Below are positions 1 to 11,500 of a stretch of DNA of 64,000 bases, piece by piece. The notes beneath the pieces are model-generated. The model saw only the letters and a list, made by a program, of their open reading frames with translations. It did not search any database and was not told the DNA's origin. The DNA comes from Apostichopus japonicus (lineage: Eukaryota > Echinodermata > Holothuroidea > Aspidochirotida > Stichopodidae). The first letter of the stretch is position 1, and every line of letters begins with the position of its first letter. The stretch is from contig NC_092575.1 of assembly GCF_037975245.1 (NCBI RefSeq), positions 12,697,001 through 12,761,000 on the forward strand, read 5' to 3'. The position numbers and the translations under genes were made by a program.

Positions 1-173
1 CACACCAGGGCTTCCTTGGTCACGGAGGAATGGTCTAATTTCTGCCCCGCCTGAATGTTCAAGTTCCCCGACTGACGTTACGGTCTATGTAGTCCCCCCT
101 CCCCTCCCTCCCCTCCCTCGCCCCTTGCCATATGCACGTCTGTCAACTCTTGTTTTACTTTTTTCAATAACAG

Positions 174-352
174 GGAGGTCAATATGTCATCCAGTTTCTG
201 GATACATATGGTGCGGGGACAACCCTCCTGATAATCGTCATTCTATATATGGTGTCAGGCGATTTATGAATGATATCTACAGTATGTTAGGCTTGAAGCC
301 TAGTCTCTACTGGGTCGTCTGCTGGTGTTTCGTGAGCCCGGCATTTTTGATA
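174..352 (+). pseudogene. SLC6 exon with internal deletion and frameshift
   Basis: The exon is 179 bases long, although both its borders need phase 0. Reading from the acceptor gives [20 protein letters not shown] and then [10 protein letters not shown] plus a stop. The rest of the exon (YGVRRF onward) is in another frame. In SLC6 proteins about eight residues (E-x-I-A-V-S-W-x type) normally separate these two blocks, and they are missing here at about 243-252, where the DNA reads TATATAT. Either the gene is broken or the assembly lost a short piece at a small repeat. Confidence 0.6.
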
Positions 353-2890
353 GTAAGTACGATAAGCTTTAACTAAATCTATCTTCTTGTATATATAGGC
401 CCCTCGGGTTTGTCAGAAACTGGGGTTATTGTTAGACATTTTCAACGGAATGGTGAGTTGTCGTTAATTGTAGCCGCCTAATTTGTCACGATTGAGTAGT
501 TAGCTAACATGCATAATAACTAGGTTGTGCTTAACGAACTTTATTCATTTTACATTAAGCTAAGCAGTAAAAATCAATTAATTATTACCTATAACTTAAA
601 CTTGAACAATATGAAATCCCGTTCAAACATAACGACGACTGTATAGGTTCCGTTCAATTTATAAATTTGAACACTGATTGCAATATCAAGTGAGCTATTA
701 AATAACATTGTTATCATTTATTGTAGGAATTTATTTGATACTTTAAATCATTGTTATAACTAACTTTTCCTTTGTGTTATCTCGACGTTGAATAAGCTGT
801 GTAGCTCGCCCCCCCCCCCAGTTGTGCATCAGTATAGCGGGAGGCCCCCTTTTGGTCGAGGCCCCGGCTCAGCACGGTCCGAGCCTATAGGAGTTACACT
901 TCTACTGACCCCCTCCTCCCCTCGCCGCCAGGACCCCTTCAACGGTATATCCCATGTTTTGATAACAACATGACTGTAACTACTTTTGTAGTAACAGTGA
1001 ATGCACAGTTAATTTACACTATAACATTCCCATATATATTCAAGTCGGATCATTGACTGATTGATAATTTCTGGGCTGTGTTTTATGCTGACTCATCATA
1101 ATTAAATAGCCTAACACAGGCATATTAGTAGTTTACATTCTAAAATCCTACTCTATACAGCGATAGTATACATTCTGCATTTTACATAGGTCAATACTTC
1201 AAATAACCAAAAGCACAAATTGATAGAGGCCTCAGTATATCAATATACTATTATATCACTTTTGAAGTGAATGTCCTGTTCCTCGTACCTATACAGTTTG
1301 TCGTGATCTTCAGCCTGTTATCGTACACACCGCTGCAGTTTAATGGGTACGTCTACCCGAAGTGGTCTGTCATATTAGGATGGTGTCTCGCATCTTCCTC
1401 CATAGCCTGTGTCGCAGTTTTTGCAACTTATAAGTTCCTGATTACTCCTGGATCCTTTACCGAGGTAAGCACATAATTAAATAGTTAAGCTCACCCGAAA
1501 TAGTTCCGGTTTCTGCTGAGTTATCAACGTCAAATATAGTGGCCTGTTTTAGTTTGGGCTATTTTTTCCTCGAGGTTTGGCTTTCAATCAGAAACATAAG
1601 GAAATCCTTATCCAAGGGCGTAGGAACCGGGGGGGGGGGGGCTGGGGGGGGGGGGGGGGCGCCAGCCCCCCAGTGAAAAATGTGGAGGGGCGGAAGTATC
1701 ATTCCGCCCCCCCCGGTCGGCAAGTCAGAAAACCCCTTTTTCATTTCTAAATGAGAAAAAAAATCTCATTTGGAGCACCAAATTGCATCTAAGGCCAGGT
1801 GAAAATACAAAATTAAGTTTACAAAATGGAGTGGGTATTGAAGTGTGCTATATAGCACCAAATTGCATCTGAGGCCAAGGGCGTAGGAACCGAGGGGGCT
1901 GGGGGGCGCCAGCCCCCCCAGTGAAAAATGTGGAGGGGCGGAAGTATCATTCCGCCCCCCCCCCCCGGTTCGCAGGTCAGAAAACCCCTTTTTCATTTCC
2001 AAATGAGAAAAAAAAATCTCATTTGGAGCACCAAATTGCATCTAAGGCCAGGTGAAAATACAAAATTAAGTTTACAAAATGGAGTGAGTGTTGAAGTGTG
2101 CTATATTGCACCAAATTGCATCTGAGGCCACCTGGAAATGCAAAAAATTCCAAAGGGGAGGGGGACACCCCTCCCCTTAGACCCCTCCCCCAGGCCGGCC
2201 ATCAGTCTTCAGCCCCCCACTCAAAAGTACCTTCCTACGCCACTGTCTGAGGCCACCTGGAAATGCAAAAAAATCCAAAGGGGAGGGGGACACCCCTCCC
2301 CTTAGACCCCTCCCCAGGCCGGCCATCGGTCTTCAGCCCCCCCACTCAAAAATACCTTCCTACGCCACTGTCCTTATCATAAGGTTACCAAACAGATATC
2401 CGTGAAACATATATGCAAGTGTAATCAGTATGGTATTGGGTAACTTTTAATATACACCCAGGGTCCTCAAACTTTCTTTACTTGTTGAACCCAATTTTTT
2501 CTCCTTGACCATCTTGGCGACCATCCAGTGGGTGGTGTTGGGGGTTAAGGACGGGGCCTGGAGCAGGAGGTATCCCCCTCATTATTTCATAATATTTTAT
2601 TTGATTGAGGGTTACTAATCGTAAACTGGTGTCATGTTTTGCAACTTTTGAAGTAATTTATGTTTCAGATTTTTTCCCTCTGATTTCACTATAATATCAG
2701 CAATGCTCTTTTTCTTCCAATAGTTTTGGCGACCCAATACAATATTTGATATTCGTCAGCGGGGTTTGCAATGTTAATTGTTTTGTATTTTTGCTCATTT
2801 CAGCGACTGGATATAATCATGAAACCAGAGAGTGAGCCTGATCACGTGACCGACAAACGAGACACGCCATTGGCGGCAGAGTATGTCTAA
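174..2890 (+). CDS. SLC6 Na+/Cl- dependent transporter, last three exons (5' part outside window)
   Basis: This is the C-terminal end of a sodium- and chloride-dependent solute transporter of the SLC6 (neurotransmitter symporter) family, a plasma-membrane protein of 12 helices. The exons seen are 174-352, 1297-1464 and 2804-2890 (TAA at 2888-2890). All have AG acceptors, and the first two have GTAAG donors. Exon A reads [15 protein letters not shown], then [15 protein letters not shown] and [15 protein letters not shown], the helix 10-11 signature. Exon B gives [17 protein letters not shown] and [13 protein letters not shown], which is helix 11-12. Exon C encodes a short cytoplasmic tail ending LAAEYV. 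Exon B to C joins in phase 0. The family is certain, but the substrate (glycine, GABA, monoamine or other) cannot be told from this end. Exon A has a frame break, described separately. Confidence 0.88.
353..1296 (+). other. SLC6 intron
   Basis: Intron between SLC6 exons A and B, with a GTAAGT donor and an ACAG acceptor. It holds a C-rich patch near 810-925 and otherwise AT-rich sequence. I see no gene in it. Confidence 0.6.
1297..1464 (+). CDS. SLC6 penultimate exon (helices 11-12)
   Basis: This phase 0-0 exon encodes 56 residues, starting [20 protein letters not shown] and ending at a GTAAGC donor. The YTPLxxNGYVYP block and the following GW-LASSS hydrophobic helix are diagnostic of SLC6. 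Confidence 0.85.
1610..2375. mobile_element. Tandemly repeated G/C-rich transposon ends in SLC6 intron
   Basis: Two to three related units lie head to tail. Each starts near GGGCGTAGGAACCGGGGG (about 1616 and 1879) and shares a block around ATTTGGAGCACCAAATTGCA and the stretch CAAAGGGGAGGGGGACACCC (2149, 2275). The outer edge ends TTCCTACGCCACTG (2228-2246 and 2353-2370), which is the inverse of the GGCGTAGGAA start. This suggests a non-autonomous DNA transposon with inverted ends and local tandem duplication. A related GGGGGACACCCCCTCC stretch recurs at 24640. Confidence 0.55.
2804..2890 (+). CDS. SLC6 terminal exon
   Basis: This exon follows a TTGCTCATTTCAG acceptor in phase 0. It encodes [20 protein letters not shown], then TPLAAEYV and TAA. 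The position just after helix 12 and the acidic, hydrophilic make-up fit a short intracellular C-tail. Confidence 0.75.
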   Translation, partial: RLDIIMKPESEPDHVTDKRDTPLAAEYV

Positions 2891-5800
2891 ATGCTACAAT
2901 GTGTAGATAGACTCATTACGATGTATAAATGAGTAACATACAAGGGGAGGGAGAGGAATTCTTAGCAGCCTACTTTAGCAATAGCTGTTCCCTTCCACTC
3001 CCCCCCCCCCCCGGCAAAATCCCCAACCCCAAATCACCACCAAGTTTCCCCTACGGAATTCATGGTTAACTTGCTGCAAGCGACGAGTCGATAAACTGAG
3101 GGCCACTAACAGTAGATAGCATACACCGCATCCCCCTCCCCTTACTTTCTCGTAAAATGTTTATGTATGCTATGCCACTATTAGATCATCGGTTATATAT
3201 ATGACAATATTGATGGCTAGATTGCCACGTATCTATTGTGTCGAAGATATATATATTCCCTCATTAGCATGTTGAAATCAACAGGAAGGGCGTAACTGAA
3301 TTCATGTATGATATCTGTTTCCAGCGGATAAGTTTTTTGATACTTTCGATCATTACTTTATTTATCAATGATATTAATGAAAATAATGGTGAAACCTTCT
3401 CATTTTTTTCATCAGCAGCTTTAACCGTTTTATGTAGTATATCCTATTTCGAAACGCACAGAATCACCTTAGATTGTCAAAAAAAATTAACTAATTAATC
3501 GATATACTTTAAGATTCTATTGTGATTCCTTGTGACGTAACTTTTGTATGGAATACATCCACGTTCAGCTCAAAACTTACAGATATATATATAACTTACA
3601 AAAGAAAAATTATATTGGAAATATTTTAGAAATAAAATCACATATCTTCAATGTGGGTGGGGGTGCATGTGGCATTATTTCTGTACAGGCTATCTTGTAT
3701 ATTTAGAACACACGATAGCGGTAAGCTTCTCTAGTAACACAATCATCATTAGGAAAAAAGAGGATCAAGGATCATGGATTGCGTACTTCCACTAAACTCT
3801 TAAAACAATACATTGCTGTACGTCACGAAGACAAAATGACAAGCTTAAATGAGAGTGAAGCTACATTGATTCAGGACTATGTAGCCATGACACATAAAAC
3901 AAAAAGACAAACCTTTCAGGCAACGGTAAAATACACGCATATCGCAAAGTACATGACTGGCGTAAAACCTCAGCCTGGCGCAGAGATGCCAACCTCTTGA
4001 CACACACAAAAAAACAGACTGAATATCCTAAAAAATTAGATTTTGGAGAGAAAAATCAGATTTTCACGAAAACTCGACACTACGTTGGCCCCGGGCCAGT
4101 AAAATGTTTTACTGGTAAGAACGGGCAAGTAAAATGGTTGCTTTTTCATTAACATTTAATGAGAAAATTGTAAAGCTGCAGATTCCGCGTATTTCCCGCC
4201 TATGTAGGCTCGTTGTTCAACGTGTTTGGGGGGTTACTTGTACATGCTTCTATGCGATTCCGCTTCCTTTTTTTTTTGAAAGATGAAAAATCGTATTTTC
4301 AAGAGGCAATATCGTATTTCACTTGTTTATAGTACTTTAAAATACGATAAAATCGTACTGGTTTGCATCTCTGCTGGCGCATACTACATTTCTACGCAAT
4401 AAATAACACTCGATACACACCTGTATGGATAATTTCTTTCATACGGCGCTCCATATTACCTAGCACATCATAGAATCGACTGGCCAACTCTATGAAGGGT
4501 ACACTATTCATATATTTATGATGAATGTATAAACAAAACAGTAAATTTCTTATGCTTGTTTACAGTCTATGGAAAGGCTAACCACTTGATAGAGATTGTG
4601 AGATTCTATGTAGTAACTTTTCAGAAGAGAACTGACATCTAGGGTGCTAACCACATGTACAGACATAAGCACATGTGGTGGCGGGTGGGGTTCAACATTT
4701 ACGTGTCAGTATTAAATATAATTATGTCACTGTTTATAGACTAGTTTGACCATGGAATTTGTCATAACACTATGAGGAGAAGACAAAAAAGAAAAGTCTC
4801 AGAATCCTTCTGTAAGTTATTTTTGCTGGAGAATTTATTATTCCAATATTCTGTGATTTATTAGAAAAGAAACAATTTAAGAAAAAATGTAAATACTTCA
4901 CAGATAGTGTGTTAACCGAGATTGCATATTGGGGCATCTCGGTGATGACGTCACAAACACATTGGACATAGTGTAAATACTTACAAACAAGGACAGGGAC
5001 ATTTACAATGATATATTGATATATACACAGGGCAAACAGCTCCACATCATGCAAAGTTGATCAAAACGGGGGGAGGGAGGGATTTCTGCATGTTTTCTGC
5101 ACCTCTTTGTCAAAACCACATATCCTGGCAGCATTTTTATATGCCAAAGATATGATTTTTTCAAAGGTATGAAGGGATATTTTGTTTATCCATCTGGCAA
5201 CAGCCACCACTTTAATGATGTCACCACGGCAATGGAACTGCCAATTCTTTTACATATTTCACATTTTCATTTATCCAGAGGAAGTTAATATATCTCTACA
5301 AAAAAAAGGTTGTATGTTGACGAAATTTTGATACTTAGATTAAAAGTGCTCACATGACAGAGTAAACCTTCCATGCATGTAGATCAGCAGTGTTTCTGTG
5401 TTCAAGTTATAACATTTTACAACATCACGAATTATATATTCAAACATTGTTTGTGTTCTAGTCCATTCTTACACGCATCATATTCTGTTTTACATTTCTG
5501 ACATTGAATAAACTTTTGTAATAGTTGTACGTTTAACCTTTTAGTGCACCCGATTGTATGTTCTTCAACTTAATTCTATAGATGTTTATATAAAAATAAA
5601 TACAAATGTTCTATCCACATCAAACAATTTTTGTCATTTGAATTCTTTTTCAAGGGTAATTTTGTTGTTGTTTAAGATTACATTTTCCATTAATCTAAAC
5701 ATTTCCCAGACAGTAACTTGAGATTGCAATGCAACTCGCTATTAGTCCAAGAAGTTTTTAATTGTCACGACATCGAAAACTTTTGACTCTGCATAAACGT

Positions 5801-6230
5801 GGGCTTATGTGATGGTTGTCTATGTGGCCAACTAAGACTCTGAGTGAAACAATTATCACAGATTTAAAATGGATTGACTCATTACTCACTAGTTAGATAT
5901 TTAGAGGGGAAAACGAAAAGCTAGGCGTATCCTAAGTTGATTGATGAAAGAAACGTTCTTGTTTATCGAAAATTGGCACATTGGGTAAACCTTGCTCTCA
6001 ACTTACAACCAACACATAGAATGGAGCTATAATGATTCGGTGGATGCTTTATCATTGTTTAAAGGTAAGTTGTCAGTACAAGGACTACCACCATATTCTA
6101 AGTAGCGTGGTTCTCATTGAGTAATAAAATTAATCGATGGACAAATTATTATTAAAGTATTATTAAATTAAATTATTATTAATGTACAAGATTGTCCACT
6201 TCTGCCAGAGCAGATGAAACACCCTAAATT
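2891..6230. other. Intergenic region, no supported gene
   Basis: AT-rich spacer downstream of the SLC6 gene. Short open frames (for example 3304-3498 and 3779-4000) have no recognisable domain, no flanking splice logic and no codon bias I can see. Near 4085-4140 there is a small inverted motif (CCAGTAAAATGTTTTACTGG) typical of transposon ends, but I found no matching partner. Confidence 0.5.
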
Positions 6231-6231
6231 G

Positions 6232-6720
6232 TTTTTTTGATGATACAAGTCAACGAACAACGGAAAACTGACCAGGATGTGAAAAAAAACCGGTAAACTG
6301 AGCAACAAAAATGTATGGTTAGAATGGGATTTGAGCCAGTGTGACCCAGTGGATCAACAAGCCCAGCACTATACAAAAATGAGCTATTCCAGCATTAAGC
6401 TGGTGGCGATCCCTATACACAGCCATTTCCTTTGCTGGTAGCCCCAGTCAGCAGCCACAGTACTTTGCATAATGTGTAACCATGCATCACGCCCCAGTCT
6501 CCTTTGATGTACATCCCAGAAAACTGGCATTTGGGACAAATTTCAGCTTTATCAAGAATAATTATACCCATAAATGAACAATGGAAAAACTGACTGGGTA
6601 GATTATTAAGAATGAAACAGGAGCAAAGGAATTAAGGGCTAGAACAGGATTTGAACCAGCAGCTTCTGGGTTACCCCCCTCCCCCCTGGGTTACAAGAGC
6701 TGTTTTGTGATGATTTGAGA
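6232..6720 (-). mobile_element. Pair of degenerate tRNA-derived SINE copies
   Basis: Two copies of one short repeat, about 6240-6430 and 6570-6720. Both share the core 'ACAA(C/T)GGAAAA(A)CTGAC' followed by a polymerase III B-box-like stretch on the minus strand (GGTTCAAATCCTGTTCTAGC near 6645; GGCTCAAATCCCATTCTAAC near 6335). A tRNA-derived SINE in antisense is the simplest reading. The A boxes are not clear. Confidence 0.4.
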
Positions 6721-7307
6721 GTACTTGATCTACGGAGCCTCAGTATATCTGACATTCCTGGAAATTAAGAAACATCTTGAGTAAATGGATGTAACAGTCC
6801 GTAAATGAGTTGATACCTACATTGTTACCTAGACAAGTTACAGTATCGGGTCAACATGGACATGAAATTATCATACACGTTACTCTCTTTTTTGCTATAC
6901 AACACGAAAGCAACAAACGATAACAATACTAGCCGTAGCATCTACATATATGCATCGACATACGTATAATACAAAAAAAAGCCAAAGAGAATTGACCTAA
7001 TCCACAAGGTCACAGACATATTAATGTCCATTTCACACACTCTGTACATTAAAACTATTCACATGGACTTTACTTACAGCATCCCAAACTTAATCCCATT
7101 GATGACAGAATACAACCAGAGGACAGATCATCCCTTGCCTTATATTCTTTCTTATTCTCTACGGGATTTACTCCAACCTGTCTAGGCTGTCAGCTAACTT
7201 CACTAATATCTCTCTGGCATCAGTTTTCAACTCTTTTCTTCTTCTTCACTTTCAAAATGACCTGAATATTTCTTTCACAAGTAACAACTATGCATACCTC
7301 CAATTTG

Positions 7308-7690
7308 CATGCTCTCGTCTGCACAATGCAAGTGTATGCGTATGTTACAGGAAATAATTTATTTCTTTGAACAGTGTTCTGACATGCTCTCGTCTGCACA
7401 ATGCAAGTGTATGCGTATGTTACAGGAAATAATTTATTTCTTTGAACAGTGTTCTGACATGCTCTGGTCTGCACAATGCAAGTGTATGCGTATGTTACAG
7501 GAAATAATTTATTTCTTTGAACAGTGTTCTGACATGCTCTGGTCTGCACAATGCAAGTGTGTATGCGTGTGTCACAGGAAATAATTTATTGCTTTGAACA
7601 GTGGTTCTGACATGCTCTGGTCTGCACAATGCAAGGATGTATGCATATGCCACAGGAAATAATTTATTGCTTTGAACACCGTTCTGACAA
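7308..7690. repeat. 75-bp tandem repeat, five copies
   Basis: Units start at 7310, 7385, 7460, 7535 and 7613. The first three periods are exactly 75 bp with almost no differences, and the later ones are 75-78 bp and more diverged. Because 75 is divisible by three, open frames run through the array on both strands. These are a consequence of the period, not genes. Confidence 0.9.
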
Positions 7691-8557
7691 AAATCAAGTG
7701 AAAGACTCATCTGCAGAGACTGCTGTGTACATCAGACGACATGTATGATATGACGATATCCAGCTTGTAGATTTCTGGGGAGACCGAAGGACAATCTTCT
7801 CGTTCGCAAAGAAGGAAGACATTGGTGAGGGAGGGCGGTCCTTTCACTGTCAGTATGTATGTTTGAAGTTATCTATAGACCGGCTTGACCCAGGCTTCTG
7901 CTCCGGCTACTTTTAACCTCTCTCGCAGATCTGTCTTCCTCTCTCTCTCTCTCACTGCATCAAATCACCATGGCAATCAAATTGTTCTAGAGAGACAAAA
8001 AATGGTCAGATACAAGATATGCCTGGAAACTGTAGTTGAAATAAGATAATGGTCCAGGGAGGTTTCAAACGGAAGTGTCTGCAAATATTACGAGTTTTAA
8101 TATTATTTATATATATTTATATATTATACATTTTAATATATAGACCGGGGGGGGGGGGGGGTTCTCAGTTATTTTTCTAACAGGGCCAGCGAGAGTAAAA
8201 TACAACATTGATTGGAGTAACGGCACACACTATACCTAGATTGTGCAATGTTCTGGGTATGGCCGGAGGGTGATCAAGCCTATAACACCTTACATTCCTG
8301 CAAAGTGGGAGATTGGGGGTCAATTCTTCCTTTGGCAAGCCGAATTGAAATCTTTGAATGGGGGGGAGGGGGGCTTTGGCTTGCAGGCTGCCTATTATAC
8401 TGGTTTAGACTATTTGATGTGCTTAATACAGTATCAAAAGTAGTCCACGAGACTTGCAGATATTTTGACATCATATCATCGTCTGTTTCAGGCACATTTA
8501 GTAAAATTCAATAAGCAATGAATGAAATGATTTACGTCTATGTTTGCAATGAGTGTA
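7691..8557. other. Region downstream of KIF22 stop
   Basis: Presumed 3' flank or 3' UTR side of the minus-strand KIF22 gene. It contains a (CT)n run near 7930-7955, an AT-rich patch at 8095-8145, and a G run at 8147-8161. I could not place a clear polyadenylation signal, and I see no other gene. Confidence 0.4.
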
Positions 8558-8599
8558 TTAAAGAGTTACAAAATGGTCGACAACTGCGAAATGTTCTTT
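8558..8599 (-). CDS. KIF22: KIF22 exon 15 (terminal, probable)
   Basis: After a 59-base intron with a good CTGTCTATTTCAG acceptor, the frame gives [13 protein letters not shown] and TAA. If this intron is retained, the frame stays open and yields a different tail ending SQLSTIL. Either end is plausible, and no conserved residues decide it. Confidence 0.5.
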   Translation of the reverse strand, partial: KEHFAVVDHFVTL

Positions 8600-11500
8600 C
8601 TGAAATAGACAGGACCGTTGAGTCGAAGGACCACAGAATGATAAAAAATACCGCTCACCTGAATTATTAAATTGACTGTCTTTTGTGGGAGCCCCGTAAC
8701 TTTGTGCAAGTCTTCAATCTGACAAAGAAAATATTAAAATAAAATAAAACTGTTAGCAACACTGCTTATCCACTAGAGAGCCTGTGTAAGAGAATGTGTA
8801 AAAGTAAGTTGGCTTGACGTTTCGATCCTAGCAGGATCTCCTTCAGAGGCTAAATGACAAGTAACAGTAACAGAAGGGACAAAAACACACAGAATACAGA
8901 CAGGTTAATGAGCATGGTGAACACAAAGAAATAGATGTAAGGGGGATTAGTAGACAAGGGATGGAGAGAAGAAAGCAACAGGGGAAGAGGAGAGGTAGGA
9001 GATAAACAGTGGAGGGACAAAGAGAGGATTAAGGGAAGGGTGTAGGGAACATATTAAGAAGAGAATATTAAGAAGCGAGACTTAAGGCAGTGAACAGGTA
9101 GAAATTTACTCAGGAGAGAAACTAAACATGATAGCCAGACTTCATTCCCTGGCTGGCAAACTGACCCTATTCTCATTTCAAATCCCCTCACGCAAGGACT
9201 GTGATTGTGTCATGATGGCATTGATGTGCCTCATGTAGTTTCTTCTGCATGTTTTATGCAGATAAAGGTTAAAAACCAAAAATCGGAATCCTCCGAAAGC
9301 CCATAAGTGCCCTTTGAAAAATATTTTTAAATAGTTTGAATGACTTTTATTAATTTCTTCCTGCAAAATATGAATTGGTAAAATCAAATAAATAATTCGT
9401 GGCTAGAAAGTTACATTACAAGTTTTTTATCAACAAATTAATAATATAATCATTAAATAATTCAAACGAATTAAGTAATTCATACAAAAAAAATCAATAT
9501 TTTGTAGCTACTGATTATAACAAAATATTTGTCAAATGGCACTAATGGAATCCCATACAGTGTCTGAACTATTATTTCTCTAGTATCAGAGGTAATAACC
9601 ATGATATCAGCCTACAGTATTAGCATACTTATATGGCCAAAATGTCAATCAACTATGAACACTTTTTGAGAAAAACAAATCATGAACCAGTGAGTGACAC
9701 TAAGTGATCAGATTAACTACAAGATACTTTCCTCCCTTTTTTGTTGTTGTACCTTTTCCATTTCAAAAGGATATTTTACTGTTATAATTTAAAGGATATT
9801 TTCACAAGAAGAGTACAGTGATTGTAATGCATCACAAAAAACATCACAAAAACAGCACAGAAACATCACAAAAACATCACAGACATATCTCATTTCAAAG
9901 ACCTAAACAAAACACTGACGTCACACTTCAGCACAAGTGTGGTTTTTTTACTTTTCTCAGACTACCAACTCATCTGGTAAATTGTTGTAATTACACTGGA
10001 AACGTTTGTGCATAACGCCACTTGTGCTTGGACATTATAGCTATGTATTTGGCCACTTAAATTGGACTCTATAGCTAATACCCTTTTTCCATTTCATCGA
10101 GCATATAAACATTAATTAATATATAGAAGTAGCATCTGTTGTTACTGTTTGATACTGTATGATATTAAAGACGACATTGCTCCCACATATGGCCAAACTT
10201 ACACTCTGAAATTGTCCAAACATTTGTCTCCAGTTGTAAATAAGTTGAGCTCTCTTCTCTCCGATGCTCTGTAACGATTTCAGTTGCTTGACTGTTCCAG
10301 TGTTTAGGACATTTAAAATAGACGCCACTAGGGGAAAATCAGAGACAGAAACAACACAAAATAAAAATAAAAATTTGAAAAAACTGCAAGGCAAAATATG
10401 ACGTTCCACCACAACGGCAAACTAGATCAAAACACAAGAGTCCAATTAAAGAAGGACTTCCGGGTTAAATTCCATTTCAAGAACCACGGTAAGATCTAGA
10501 CATAACCACAACGGTTTCAAATGGAGACAAACGTTCAGTAATTTCATAGACAAACTGTTGAACATTACATGGAAATATTAATCACCATAATTCAAGCAAC
10601 AACAGTATGTTAATGTAGTATTTGATATTTCCTCTTTTACATTTGATCTGTTTTGTTACATCAAATCTTCCAAAAGTGAGTTAATGACCTAACTTTGAAG
10701 AGAACTTTTAGCCCTCTCCACCCCCCCCCCCCCCAAAAAAAAGCAATCTTTGAAATAAACTGAAAGTTACCAATGCTGTTTACTAAACAAACAATTCAAG
10801 AGGGCTGCAATATCAATCAAATTTGAAAGTCCGAGCTCTGCTTAAAAATAAATAAACTAAATCATGACAATTTGTTGTTCTTGCAATGAAACCTTTGTAA
10901 AAAAAAAAGGTTTTACCATGTCTTTCTTTAAATTCAGGATCCAGTCCTACGACCTGCAGGTTTTCTTTATCTGTTAAATCTTTCACCTAGGTGGTAAGAA
11001 GATGCGAGTGTTATATATATATATATGCAAATGTTATATATAGGTAGTATTTTGAAGGGAAAGATGGAAGCAAAACGGTATTGGCCACGGAAACACTTGA
11101 TTTGATAATGGTAACTAAACAGATCCTAAATTACAGACGTGCTTACAACTAATAGCCAGTTGGAACTTACACTGATACCTATCCAGAGATGCAATCATAA
11201 TAGCATTTCCTCCATGATGTTAATAAATTTAAAAAGGGGAAATAATTTCAAAAACAGAAATCTGGAGCAGGATTGGTCTCCACCCATTCTCAAAAGCAAA
11301 GGGGAGAGCTTACAACACCCCCACCCCCTACCCCCCATCTCCACCCCACTTTCAAAACATTCATTTTAAGCCATTCAATTCAAACCATCTTGTGACCTGT
11401 TCTTTCAATAGTGAGAACATAACTGTTAATATAATGGTCATAAATTGTGAACACAAGTTGCTCTAGGTTGGCCTGCATTCGTTTCATGTTCTCGACGTCA

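Noticed and set aside
7220-7710. Open frames of 71-109 residues on both strands
   Set aside because: They are produced by the 75-bp tandem repeat, whose period is divisible by three.
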